64,000 bases of DNA, from positions 62,001-126,000 of the forward strand of contig CALIMM010000014.1 in NCBI GenBank assembly GCA_938045445.1. The letters run 5' to 3'. The notes under the pieces were generated by a model that was not told the DNA's origin, searched no databases, and worked only from the letters and a program-made list of their open reading frames with translations. A program made the translations under genes and the position numbers. Within the stretch, counting starts at the first letter, position 1. Every line of letters begins with the position of its first letter. This DNA comes from an uncultured Candidatus Saccharibacteria bacterium. Lineage in GTDB: Bacteria > Patescibacteriota > Saccharimonadia > Saccharimonadales > Saccharimonadaceae. This document shows, piece after piece, positions 8,022 through 17,399 of the stretch.

Positions 8022-8498
8022 ATGACAAAACACAAGAAAGCGCCAGATACGGCCGAGCTCGAGCAGCAGATTGGCGAGCTGACGCAGGATTTGCAGCGCA
8101 CCAGAGCAGACTTTGAGAATTATCGCAAGCGCGTTGATGTAGAGAAGGCTCAGGCTAAGGCGGCGGGTACTCAGCAAGCAATTCGCAAGCTCCTGCCTGT
8201 GATTGATACGATCGAGCGTGCCACCGCCAACGTCCCCAAGAAGCTCCAGAACGACACCTGGGCAAGTGGAGTGGTGGCGATGTCGAAGAAGCTCGATGGC
8301 TTGATGGCAGAGTTCAAGCTCGAGCCAATCGTGGTTGAGCTTGGCACGACCGAGTTTGACCCAGACCTCCACGAGGCAATCTCGATGGACGATGAAGGCG
8401 GCGACAAAGAAATTATTAGCGAAGAGCTGCAGCGTGGCTACAAGCTCGATGGTCACGTCCTGCGCCATGCCATGGTGCGGGTCAGCCGGCAGCCGTAG
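8022..8498 (+). CDS. grpE: nucleotide exchange factor GrpE
   Basis: GrpE releases ADP from DnaK. The 158-residue product has the expected order: a long coiled coil (about residues 10-50, including ADFENYRKRVD), then the beta domain with LPVIDTIERA, the FDPDLHEAI stretch, and the C-terminal GYKLDGHVLRHAMVRVS. AGGAGG at 8006-8011 fits ATG 8022 (10 bases) better than the ATG at 8013, which is one base away. It lies between hrcA and dnaK as in many heat-shock operons; dnaJ is not in this window. Confidence 0.95.
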   Translation: MTKHKKAPDTAELEQQIGELTQDLQRTRADFENYRKRVDVEKAQAKAAGTQQAIRKLLPVIDTIERATANVPKKLQNDTWASGVVAMSKKLDGLMAEFKLEPIVVELGTTEFDPDLHEAISMDDEGGDKEIISEELQRGYKLDGHVLRHAMVRVSRQP

Positions 8499-8509
8499 GA
8501 GTAGGCAGG

Positions 8510-9310
8510 GTGAGGCGTTGGCTGCTTGCAGGAACACTCATCGTATTAGCAACACTTGGTGTTGGCAGTGCTCAGGCTCATGCAACGCCACTCGCTAACC
8601 AAACCGATATTGCCGTGCTCAAGCAGGCGAGCACAGCCTACCAAGCCTTCACGCGTGAACTCTATGCCGCCCAGCCCAAGAAGGATTCTATCGACGAACG
8701 AGCCAAGCAGGCCGCAGCAGCCTTTGCAGCGGTGGCAGAGCACTCATTTTCTCCGCAGCTTGGTGATGAATATAGCCGTCGCGCAGCAGTAGTAAAAGAA
8801 AAAGCCTCGGCCGTCAAGACGCTTCTTGGGCGTGCTCCGCAGGCCTTTGCCAGCAAAGATACGCAGGCTGCAGCAGTCTATTTGACGGATGTAGAAACAG
8901 CGGTAAGTCAGTATGATTCAGCCGTTGGCGTGCTTAATACAACAGTAGACGATGCCAACCAAGCAACGAATCGCCTCTACTTGCTTATGGTGATTGGTGC
9001 TGGACTCGTGGCGGCAGTCGCTGCAGTCTGGGCGCGACGCCAGCATACCCGGACATTTGCTAGTAAGCGTGTAGTGCGGGCACGCTGGGCGGTGGTTGCA
9101 GCAGCGGCAGCACCACTGGTGGGAGCAGTTGTGCTCTATGTGATATTTATCCAAGGGAGTGACACACGGGTTGTGCGCGGCGTGGGCTACGCTGTGCTGA
9201 CCGGTGGTGTAGCGGTTTTTGCCTATGCAGTGATGGCGTATTGGCGTCTCCGGCGAGCTGAGACGCTCGCAGCAGCAATTACTGCGGGTGACGAGATCTA
9301 TCAGTGGTAA
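8510..9310 (+). CDS. signal-peptide membrane protein inserted between grpE and dnaK
   Basis: A 266-residue protein starting at GTG 8510, with AGGAG at 8497-8501 overlapping the grpE stop codon. It begins with a clear signal peptide (RRWLLAGTLIVLATLGVGSAQAHA, given here only as a description of charge, hydrophobic core and AQA cleavage site). An exported helical domain of about 120 residues follows, then three membrane segments near residues 162-182, 195-217 and 225-245. The family is not recognised. Its place inside the chaperone locus, with the two dnaK CIRCE sites following it, suggests co-transcription with grpE. A helical envelope sensor or structural protein is possible, but nothing in the sequence names a function. 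Confidence 0.65.
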   Translation: MRRWLLAGTLIVLATLGVGSAQAHATPLANQTDIAVLKQASTAYQAFTRELYAAQPKKDSIDERAKQAAAAFAAVAEHSFSPQLGDEYSRRAAVVKEKASAVKTLLGRAPQAFASKDTQAAAVYLTDVETAVSQYDSAVGVLNTTVDDANQATNRLYLLMVIGAGLVAAVAAVWARRQHTRTFASKRVVRARWAVVAAAAAPLVGAVVLYVIFIQGSDTRVVRGVGYAVLTGGVAVFAYAVMAYWRLRRAETLAAAITAGDEIYQW

Positions 9311-9320
9311 GCAAAATCTA

Positions 9321-9347
9321 TTAGCACTCTTGACAGCCGAGTGCTAG
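9321..9347 (+). promoter_or_regulatory. CIRCE operator 1 of dnaK
   Basis: TTAGCACTC, nine bases, GAGTGCTAG: one mismatch from the consensus. The TTGACA -35 box is exactly the first six bases of its spacer. Confidence 0.95.
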
Positions 9348-9358
9348 CTCGCTATACT
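9330..9358 (+). promoter_or_regulatory. dnaK promoter
   Basis: TTGACA (9330-9335), 17 bases, TATACT (9353-9358): a near-consensus housekeeping promoter lying between and over two CIRCE sites. The leader is about 110 bases. Confidence 0.9.
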
Positions 9359-9365
9359 AAACCTA

Positions 9366-9392
9366 TTGGCACTCGCTACTAAAGAGTGCTAG
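9366..9392 (+). promoter_or_regulatory. CIRCE operator 2 of dnaK
   Basis: TTGGCACTC, nine bases, GAGTGCTAG, located at the expected transcription start. With operator 1 it brackets the -10 box, so repression is probably cooperative. Confidence 0.93.
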
Positions 9393-9476
9393 AATAAACA
9401 AGATGTTAATAACCGAAACAATAAACTAACAACGTTGCGTCGTTGCCGGCAGGGCAGGCGCACTAGGAGGAAACAT

Positions 9477-11399
<1,923 letters not shown>

Positions 11400-11417
11400 T
11401 GTCTTGCTAGCTACACT

Positions 11418-11450
11418 GCAAATAGCCACCTGGAGAGGGTGGCTATTTGC
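11418..11450 (+). terminator. dnaK terminator
   Basis: A 13-base-pair perfect stem (11418-11430 with 11438-11450) around a 7-base loop, 19 bases after the dnaK stop. The T-run after it is weak. Confidence 0.75.
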
Positions 11451-11508
11451 TTAGTATCATAAGTGACTAGGTGGTGACGAACGCCTTAAGTAAATCTACA
11501 AAGAAAAT

Positions 11509-11535
11509 AAGAAGCTCACCTAGTGTGAGCTTCTT
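11509..11535 (-). terminator. terminator of the FKBP gene
   Basis: An 11-base-pair stem (11509-11519 with 11525-11535) around CTAGT. On the minus strand it is followed by TTATTTTCTTT, a proper U-tract. Confidence 0.85.
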
Positions 11536-11553
11536 GTTGTGCGCTGACCTCTG

Positions 11554-11928
11554 TTATTTAATATCCACTAGCTCAATATCGAACACGAGATCGCTATTAG
11601 GCGGAATGTTGGCGGCGGCGCGGACGGAGCCGTAGGCCATGCCGCTTGGGATGATGAGTCGGCGCATGCCACCAACCTTCATGCCAGGCACGCCCTCTGT
11701 CCAGCCGCGGATGACTTGGTCGAGGCCGAAGGTGACGGGCTGACCAAAGTCGTGGCTGCTCTGGAAGATGATGCCATTTTTACACAGTGCACCAGTATAA
11801 TGTGCGGTGATGGTTGCGCCAGCTGGTACCTCGGCACCAGTGCCGGGGATAATGTCAATAATCTGCAATGCGTCAACTTTGGCTATAGGTGTAAAGTCGA
11901 CGAGTTTGGTTCCTTCGTATTGTGTCAT
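11554..11928 (-). CDS. FKBP-type peptidyl-prolyl isomerase
   Basis: A 124-residue single-domain FKBP that isomerises Xaa-Pro bonds during folding. Family landmarks are present: PAGATITAHYTGAL, FGLDQVIRGWTEGVPGMKVGG, RRLIIPSGMAYG and LVFDIELVDI at the C-terminus. No signal peptide, so it acts in the cytoplasm. The active-site strand reads IFQSSHDFGQP, with Ser where Asp is common (FDSS), a change that may lower activity. On the minus strand TATAAT (11940-11935) ends six bases before the ATG, giving a leaderless transcript. It sits next to dnaK but is transcribed towards it. Confidence 0.92.
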   Translation of the reverse strand: MTQYEGTKLVDFTPIAKVDALQIIDIIPGTGAEVPAGATITAHYTGALCKNGIIFQSSHDFGQPVTFGLDQVIRGWTEGVPGMKVGGMRRLIIPSGMAYGSVRAAANIPPNSDLVFDIELVDIK

Positions 11929-11934
11929 GACTCT

Positions 11935-11940
11935 ATTATA
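11935..11940 (-). promoter_or_regulatory. -10 of the FKBP gene
   Basis: TGcTATAAT on the minus strand, six bases before the ATG at 11928; leaderless arrangement. Confidence 0.75.
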
Positions 11941-12084
11941 GCATTATGTGTGCCTCCCGGCCCAGCGCGGCTTTGCGCGAGCAGCTCTGACGGGTTAGCT
12001 TTGGCTAGGCTGTATATCCGCACATGATGGATTGTGATTATAGATTGATATCAGGAAGAGGCTAGGCTCCATACAAAGTGCTCT

Positions 12085-13635
12085 TTATTGATACCGCCAC
12101 TGCGCCATATCACGGTTATAGACGTCGATGATTCGCGGTGTCAGTAGGGTAGAGACGCCGGCTGGGGGTAGGCTAGCGGGGCGCTGGCGCAGGGCGTAGT
12201 CGAGCAGTTTGGTATCGGTGTAGCTAAGCCCAGGCGGCAGCGGCTGGCTCAGCAGGCTAGCTTTATCCTTGGTCGAGAGCACAAAGCCCCACTCGCCAAA
12301 GGAAGGCACATTGATGCTAAAGGGTGTGATATGCCGCTGGGGCTGGGCGGATGCGACGGTGCTAGCCACCATCGCGAAGGCATTTGGCGAGAAGTACGAC
12401 GACGTCGCTTGGGTGATCATCACACCGCTGGGGCTGAGGATGCGCGCGGCCTGGCGGTAGAATTGCTGCGAGTAGAGCTTGGCCAGGCGGTCGTTCGACG
12501 GGTCGACCAGGTCGATCAGAATGGCATCATACGCCTGGTGCGTGTTGAAGGCAAATAAAAACGCGTCCTCGTTGACGACGCGCACCTTGGGGCTAGCAAG
12601 CGAGCGCTGGTTTTGCTCGGCGAGCAGGGGATTGGTGCGCGCCAGCTGCGTCATGGCTGGGTCGATATCCACCAGAGTGATATGCTCCACACTTGGATAC
12701 TTCAGGATTTCGCGCGCCAGCAGCCCGTCGCCACCGCCCATAATCAACACGTTTTTGGGCTGCTTGACGGCTGTCATCGCCGCGCCGGCCAGCGTTTCGT
12801 GGTAGCGGGCTTCGTCCAGGCTAGAAAACTGCAGATTGTTATTCAGATACAGGCGTAAATCCTGCTTGTACTTGGTGAGAACGATCTTTTGGTAAGCCGA
12901 CTGCTGGTACAGAATCACCGGGTCTTTATAGGCCTTGGTGTCGATGCGGTGCTCCAGCCAGCTGGCGCCAAAGAACAGCCCCAGCAGCAGGATGGTTGCT
13001 ACTACACTAGCGGCTAGGAGCCTGCGCGAGGTCTTCAGCTGCAGTAGAATCAGCACCGCCACGGCGATATTAAGCGTGGCAATCAGGTAGGTGCTGCGCA
13101 TCAGCCCCAGGCTCGGTAGCAAGAAGAGCGGGAAGACCAGCGAGGCCACCAGCGCGCCAAAGTAGTCGATCGCCAGCACTTTGCTGAGCAGCTCCACCGA
13201 AGACGGCCGGCCGTAGCGGGTAAACATCTTGACGAGCAGCGGGATCTCCAGCCCAATCAGTACACCAATCACCAGGCTAATCAGCGCAAACACCGGCCAG
13301 TGTAGCTTGCTCAAGCTAAAGGCGCTGTAGAGCAGCAGCACCGAATTACCACCCACCAGCCCCAGCAGGATTTCATTAACGGCAAAGCTGGTGGCCGGGT
13401 GCCAGCGAATATGCCGCACCAGCAGCGACCCCACCCCCATGCCAAAGAGGGTAATACCAGTTGCCAGGCTAAAGCTCAGGATTGAATCGCCCACCAGGTA
13501 CGAGGCAGCCGTGCCCAGGATGAGCTCGTAGATAAGCCCGCCAATCGCCACCAGGAGCGCTGCCGCAAACAGCGCGATATTTTCCTTGCTGGTGATGCGC
13601 TTGGTGCCCGGTGGCGTAACGCGAGTATGTGCCAT
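12085..13635 (-). CDS. membrane-fused spermidine synthase-like aminopropyltransferase
   Basis: A 516-residue fusion: about seven hydrophobic segments in residues 18-225, then a Rossmann methyltransferase-fold domain of the spermidine synthase type. The nucleotide-binding loop IMGGGDGLLAREIL is near residue 298, VDIDPAM near 320, and NEDAF and ILIDLVDPSNDR follow. Such proteins transfer an aminopropyl group from decarboxylated S-adenosylmethionine to an amine. It is the last gene of a unit with a DUF4178 gene and speD, which would supply the decarboxylated donor. The membrane half and its acceptor are undefined. A Trp/Glu-rich C-terminal region keeps typical SpeE features weakly. Confidence 0.85.
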   Translation of the reverse strand: MAHTRVTPPGTKRITSKENIALFAAALLVAIGGLIYELILGTAASYLVGDSILSFSLATGITLFGMGVGSLLVRHIRWHPATSFAVNEILLGLVGGNSVLLLYSAFSLSKLHWPVFALISLVIGVLIGLEIPLLVKMFTRYGRPSSVELLSKVLAIDYFGALVASLVFPLFLLPSLGLMRSTYLIATLNIAVAVLILLQLKTSRRLLAASVVATILLLGLFFGASWLEHRIDTKAYKDPVILYQQSAYQKIVLTKYKQDLRLYLNNNLQFSSLDEARYHETLAGAAMTAVKQPKNVLIMGGGDGLLAREILKYPSVEHITLVDIDPAMTQLARTNPLLAEQNQRSLASPKVRVVNEDAFLFAFNTHQAYDAILIDLVDPSNDRLAKLYSQQFYRQAARILSPSGVMITQATSSYFSPNAFAMVASTVASAQPQRHITPFSINVPSFGEWGFVLSTKDKASLLSQPLPPGLSYTDTKLLDYALRQRPASLPPAGVSTLLTPRIIDVYNRDMAQWRYQ

Positions 13636-13662
13636 AGTGTCTGTGTGCCTTTCGCGCCCAGG

Positions 13663-14367
13663 TTACTTGCCTACACCGCCGCTACCGCCGCCATAGACGC
13701 TGCGCCCGTGGTAGGTGTCGCTGCCGTGCGAATCATCGTGGCCAAAGAACTCATCGTAAATGGCAAAGAGCAGCGCCCCAACAAAGCTGATGATCATCAC
13801 CCAGCGCCAAAATAGTGGCCAGTTGCGCGGGCGAATCAGCCGGCCGAACAATTCCTTCTGCTGCGCGTCGGACAGGGGTGTTTTGCGGTAGACATCGTAC
13901 TCGCGCCGGTTGTATTTTTCGACCGTGTAGGTGGTGGTGGCGCCGGTTTCGGCGTCGGTGTAGTGTAGGCTGGCATAGGCCATTGGCTCACCCTCGAAGA
14001 CCTGGTAGGCATTCTTGCCGTGGATGGCCATAATAGTGCCCTCGCCGGCCTCAGCAACGGTGATGGTTTGCGCTGTGCCGTCCTCCAGCGTGATGGTAAA
14101 CTCATTGCCAGTAGCCAAGCGCTCTGGCTCAAGCCGCTGGGCAAACCGCACTGGCTCGTAGAGCGACACAACCTTGCTATCGTGGTCGTACTCCACCCAG
14201 CTATCGTAATTTTCGAGGCCCGTTAGCTCCCACTCTTCCCAGTAGGAGGCCTGCTTGGTCTCGGGGTTGTCTTCTTTAAACAACAAGCAACCCACCGCGC
14301 GGAAGTTGGTTCGCGTGCCGCGCAGGACATCATTGATTTTGAGGCGAGCTTTGGTGCGTTTGGTCAT
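13663..14367 (-). CDS. DUF4178-type protein with C-terminal membrane anchor
   Basis: A 234-residue protein. Residues 10-180 carry the beta-rich DUF4178 pattern (WEEWELTGL, a WVEYD turn, and the AEAGEGTIMAIHG and TYTVEKYNRREYDVY strands). One membrane helix follows at about residues 187-208 (LFWRWVMIISFVGALLFAIY), with a short His/Gly-rich tail. Function unknown. DUF4178 genes are known to sit with speD and membrane-linked spermidine synthases in other bacteria, and the same trio is here. It overlaps speD by ATGA (14364-14367), so translation is coupled. Confidence 0.8.
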   Translation of the reverse strand: MTKRTKARLKINDVLRGTRTNFRAVGCLLFKEDNPETKQASYWEEWELTGLENYDSWVEYDHDSKVVSLYEPVRFAQRLEPERLATGNEFTITLEDGTAQTITVAEAGEGTIMAIHGKNAYQVFEGEPMAYASLHYTDAETGATTTYTVEKYNRREYDVYRKTPLSDAQQKELFGRLIRPRNWPLFWRWVMIISFVGALLFAIYDEFFGHDDSHGSDTYHGRSVYGGGSGGVGK

Positions 14368-14711
14368 AAGATAGCGCTTTCGATCGTTATAGTGTTGGTA
14401 TAAAATGCGTCTGCAATGGCTTGGCGGAGAGTCTCAATTGTATCCTCGCTCAGTGGTCGGCACGTGGCAATACTGAGGTACGCTCCGCGGCTCTCGGGCC
14501 AGGTGTGGATAGTGGCGTGCGACTCCGCGAGCAGCAACGACACACTCACGCCTTGCGGCGAGAACTGATGCGAGACAGACTCCAGTGCGTGCAGGCCAGC
14601 TACCTTGGCAAGCATGCGCACTGTTTTCTCGGCATATGCGAGATCATTGAGCCGCGTGGCATCCGCCTGGCGAATCGTAAAAATCAGTGCTTGTACCTGA
14701 TCCATTTGCAT
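14364..14711 (-). CDS. speD: S-adenosylmethionine decarboxylase family protein (SpeD)
   Basis: A 115-residue pyruvoyl-dependent decarboxylase of the small bacterial SpeD class. The proenzyme cleaves itself before a Ser that becomes the pyruvoyl group; here LAESHATIHTWPE holds that Ser and the processing His, and a Cys in IATCRPL matches the catalytic Cys. It is the first gene of a three-gene unit. On the minus strand TATAAT (14727-14722) lies ten bases before the ATG; a second ATG at 14705 is possible. The classic product is decarboxylated AdoMet. Relatives in some phages and CPR bacteria instead decarboxylate ornithine or arginine, so the substrate must be left open. Confidence 0.9.
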   Translation of the reverse strand: MQMDQVQALIFTIRQADATRLNDLAYAEKTVRMLAKVAGLHALESVSHQFSPQGVSVSLLLAESHATIHTWPESRGAYLSIATCRPLSEDTIETLRQAIADAFYTNTITIESAIL

Positions 14712-14721
14712 CGTCTACGCT

Positions 14722-14727
14722 ATTATA
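14722..14727 (-). promoter_or_regulatory. -10 of the speD unit
   Basis: TATAAT on the minus strand, ten bases before the speD ATG; leader of a few bases at most. Confidence 0.65.
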
Positions 14728-14771
14728 TCACTCTTGATGCGAGAGAGCGAACTGGCTATGCTTATACCAAA

Positions 14772-14798
14772 AAACCAGCCAGAGTGGCTGGCTGGTTT
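14772..14798 (-). terminator. terminator after the membrane-anchored protein gene
   Basis: A 10-base-pair stem (14772-14781 with 14789-14798). On the minus strand it runs into TTTTTT, and it lies 18 bases past the stop of the upstream gene, insulating speD. Confidence 0.85.
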
Positions 14799-14816
14799 GC
14801 TGTAGCGCGCAAATAG

Positions 14817-15491
14817 TTATGGCTCGAGAGTGTGCTGTGGCACGCCGGAGCTTGGCTCGTGCGAGTTGATTGCCAGCGGCACAACAAAACCCTGGTATTG
14901 CGCGAGTGTCACGACGTCTCCAGGCTGTGGCTCGTCGTGGGTGTCGCCATCGGTCAGGCAGAGCTCCGCAACGCGGGCCGATGCAGCATTAGTCACGCCA
15001 TCTTGCTCGGGCTTAGTATGGAATGCATCTGCTTCGGTAAGTGCAGCGATGTGCCGGTCTACCACAGTGCCGATGCTGTCGCCAGCCTCGACGGCTAGAG
15101 TAGCAATACCATCTAGGTTGGCTGGTAGCCGAGGCTTTTTTGTGGTTTTGCCTGCCTCGTAGGCGTGGCGCTGGCTGAGGTAAGCGCTATACGCATCGAC
15201 TAGCCGGGCAGCCTGCTCTTCGGGGGTGGGTTGATGCTCAGCGGCAGAAGAGTGCTGATCGTGGTTATCTTTTGACTGTAAAGCAATGAACCCTGTTAGT
15301 CCTAGCACTACAGCGGCTCCAAGAAGGCCTCGTCGTGAAATGTCATTAGCCTTTGAGCGCTGTGACTCAGGCTGTGTAGCAGGATCTTCTACCAAGTGAG
15401 AATAGTTGCTGCCATCATGTTTTTCATAATTGGGTGTGGATAAAAAATGTGGAGCTTTTTCACCCCTGTTTGTTCTCTGTTGTGTACTCAT
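14817..15491 (-). CDS. membrane-anchored protein with twin-arginine-like segment
   Basis: A 224-residue protein not recognised as a family. A polar N-terminal stretch of about 50 residues is followed by ISRRGLLGAAVVLGLTGF (residues 51-68), a single hydrophobic segment preceded by two arginines. This resembles a Tat signal placed unusually far from the N-terminus, or simply a membrane anchor. The rest (about 155 residues) would be outside: a His/Gln-rich linker, a helix, and a region ending near GDVVTLAQYQGFVVPL. The start at 15491 is chosen because TATAGT lies nine bases upstream. The gene is monocistronic, between its own promoter and a strong terminator. Confidence 0.6.
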   Translation of the reverse strand: MSTQQRTNRGEKAPHFLSTPNYEKHDGSNYSHLVEDPATQPESQRSKANDISRRGLLGAAVVLGLTGFIALQSKDNHDQHSSAAEHQPTPEEQAARLVDAYSAYLSQRHAYEAGKTTKKPRLPANLDGIATLAVEAGDSIGTVVDRHIAALTEADAFHTKPEQDGVTNAASARVAELCLTDGDTHDEPQPGDVVTLAQYQGFVVPLAINSHEPSSGVPQHTLEP

Positions 15492-15917
15492 AGTCCATTC
15501 ACTATACAACAGAGGTCACAAAAAGGGAAGAGGAAAATGGCAAAATAGCGCACATTATTGCATAATGTGCTCAAAAACAGGGGTAATAACATATAATACA
15601 CAATATTATACATAATGATACAATAATATATCTTGTTACACATACGCAAACGCCAATATCTTACAGCCCGGTGGCTTACTTCACGTTCTTTCTGGTGTTA
15701 GCTTGGCTACAAAAAATGAATGCTTTTCTAGAATATTTACCCCTTTAGTGCGAGAGCGCGGCGCTTAGTATAGAGACGAATCATCATACTTCATTAAATA
15801 AAGCTGCAGGCAGAGATGAGAGTATACCAGAGGTTATGAGCCAAAAATAGAACAAATACCATAAATTTGCCGTTTTTGAGGTATTTCTGCCGCGGATGCC
15901 ATGCTACAATAGAGGGT
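15492..15917. other. AT-rich intergenic region with divergent promoters
   Basis: It holds TATAGT (15501-15506, minus) for the gene on the left and TACAAT (15905-15910, plus) for the kinase on the right. An inverted repeat GCACATTA(5)TAATGTGC lies at 15550-15570. Next comes a very AT-rich stretch at about 15585-15640 with several TTATACATA- and TAATACACA-like words. No gene is seen in it. Confidence 0.6.
15905..15910 (+). promoter_or_regulatory. -10 of the P-loop kinase gene
   Basis: TGcTACAAT, seven bases before the ATG at 15918; leaderless arrangement. Confidence 0.7.
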
Positions 15918-16526
15918 ATGAGATCTACTCGAACCATCCAAATTGTGAATATTACTGGGCGAGAACTCGCCGGCAAATCATCAACAATTCGTGAGCTAAT
16001 GCCGCGGCTGGGTGCCGGGGTTGTTTTGTTTCGCCCGAGCGATGTCTTGCGCGAATATGCCGCCAGCCATCACATCATGCTGCGCAAGCGGAGTGATTAT
16101 TTGCGCGTCCTGCAGATCATGACGGAGTCTGCGCCGAGCTTACTGGCCGACCGGGCACTGGAGCTACTTGAGCGGCCTGGTGTGGAGCTGGTGGTGCTCG
16201 ATGGCCTGCGCGACTACCGCAGTGCTTGCCGCCTCAAGGAGCGACTGGGTGATCGCTACCGCACGGTGGTGCTCACAGCGCCAGATGAGCTGCGCTATGA
16301 GCGCTTTAAGGGCGTGGCCGAGGCGAGGCGGCGTGCTGGGCGCGATGCAGCAGTGATTCAGAGCTTCGAAGAATTTATGCGCGATGGCGAGGATGACATG
16401 GATAGTATGCAGCAATTCCCAGCGGTGCTGGCTAGCCACGACCTAACGCCTGGTGGCCCAATTGACACGAGCACCTATCCATCGGCTATTGCAGTGGCAG
16501 ATGAGATCATCAGCTACTTGGTGTAG
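15918..16526 (+). CDS. P-loop kinase of uncertain substrate
   Basis: A 202-residue P-loop protein. The Walker A loop is GRELAGKSS near residue 12, followed by VVLFRPSDVLREYA, a long helix, and VVLDGLRDYRS as a Walker B-like strand near residue 95. A LTAPDELRYERF segment near residue 117 resembles the lid of small kinases such as dephospho-CoA and nucleoside monophosphate kinases. The Arg-rich RRRAGRD stretch fits a phosphate-binding lid. The start at 15918 is preferred over an upstream in-frame ATG at 15867 because the -10 box lies between them. Monocistronic; the substrate cannot be assigned. Confidence 0.7.
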   Translation: MRSTRTIQIVNITGRELAGKSSTIRELMPRLGAGVVLFRPSDVLREYAASHHIMLRKRSDYLRVLQIMTESAPSLLADRALELLERPGVELVVLDGLRDYRSACRLKERLGDRYRTVVLTAPDELRYERFKGVAEARRRAGRDAAVIQSFEEFMRDGEDDMDSMQQFPAVLASHDLTPGGPIDTSTYPSAIAVADEIISYLV

Positions 16527-16625
16527 AGTAGCTGAGAGCAGACGGTGAATACACCATGAGGTGGTGAATGTTTGTGTATTGGCAAAACACAGCAGTACCA
16601 TCTGTACTCTCCATGATGCTTATGT

Positions 16626-16631
16626 TATTAT
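16626..16631 (+). promoter_or_regulatory. -10 of the pilin-like gene
   Basis: TGtTATTAT, six bases before the ATG at 16638; leaderless arrangement. Confidence 0.65.
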
Positions 16632-16637
16632 GAAGGC

Positions 16638-17114
16638 ATGAATAAGCGAGGGTTTACGCTGGTTGAGATTCTAGTCGTGGTGGCAGTGTTGGCTATTTTG
16701 GTGTCGGCATCGGTCGTAGGATATGGTGCGTGGCGTCAGCGTGCAGCCCAGACGGAGCTCGTGAGCGATCTGCGGGCTGCTGCTGCGGCCATGACAGCCT
16801 ACCGGACATTTTATAATGGCTACCCAACGTCGCTACCAGCTGATTATCACAAGAGTGAGAATATTACGGCGACGCTCAAGTACGTCGCATCGGCAACCTA
16901 CTGCATAGAGGCAACAACGCGCACCACTCGGGGGCTTGTCTATCATGTGAAGGGCTCAGAGAGCGAACCCAAAGAGGGTGGGTGTGATGCCTACCAGGCG
17001 CAATCTGGCGAGAATGAATCGCGAGCGACCGATGGTGTGCTGCGCTACTGTCATGTGATCCGCGCCGTTGAGCCAACTCAACCAGCAGTGTGCGAGCCGG
17101 AGTTGCAGAGGTAA
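16638..17114 (+). CDS. type IV prepilin-like protein
   Basis: A 158-residue prepilin. The short leader MNKRG is followed by FTLVEILVVVAVLAILVSAS, the standard prepilin peptidase site and assembly helix (Glu at +5). The globular part contains two cysteines around residues 95-115 and two more near the C-terminus, fitting disulfide-stabilised pilin heads. The protein would be processed and assembled into a type IV pilus or pseudopilus at the cell surface. No pilus motor genes are next to it; a second pilin group lies at 37.4-39.8 kb. Confidence 0.9.
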   Translation: MNKRGFTLVEILVVVAVLAILVSASVVGYGAWRQRAAQTELVSDLRAAAAAMTAYRTFYNGYPTSLPADYHKSENITATLKYVASATYCIEATTRTTRGLVYHVKGSESEPKEGGCDAYQAQSGENESRATDGVLRYCHVIRAVEPTQPAVCEPELQR

Positions 17115-17203
17115 AATTTTAGCATCAACAAAAATCAGACCTTGGGCGTGTTCTCTATGATCCGTACACTTTGCCAGCTAAGGTAACGATGAATACGGTA
17201 GGA

Positions 17204-17236
17204 CTAAGATATTGCAAACAAAATCTTAGCCCCTTT
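17204..17236 (+). terminator. terminator after the pilin-like gene
   Basis: CTAAGAT (17204-17210) pairs with ATCTTAG (17223-17229) and is followed by CCCCTTTTT. The loop of 12 bases is long. Confidence 0.55.
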
Positions 17237-17399
17237 TTCTATACTAGCTTCATTCTCTCGCTGCTTTACAAAAATTCGCTGTGGCAATCCGACTTGCGGC
17301 ACTAATGCTGAGAAATTGGTATTTTCAAGATGTCGATCCTGAGTATGGTTGGGGCGGAAAAACGACGCAAGTTTTGAGGTGTAAGTATTGTAATATATA

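Noticed and set aside
15580..15640. Replication origin
   Set aside because: Only one perfect DnaA box, which is inside a gene, and no dnaA/dnaN neighbourhood; listed only as a low-interest finding.
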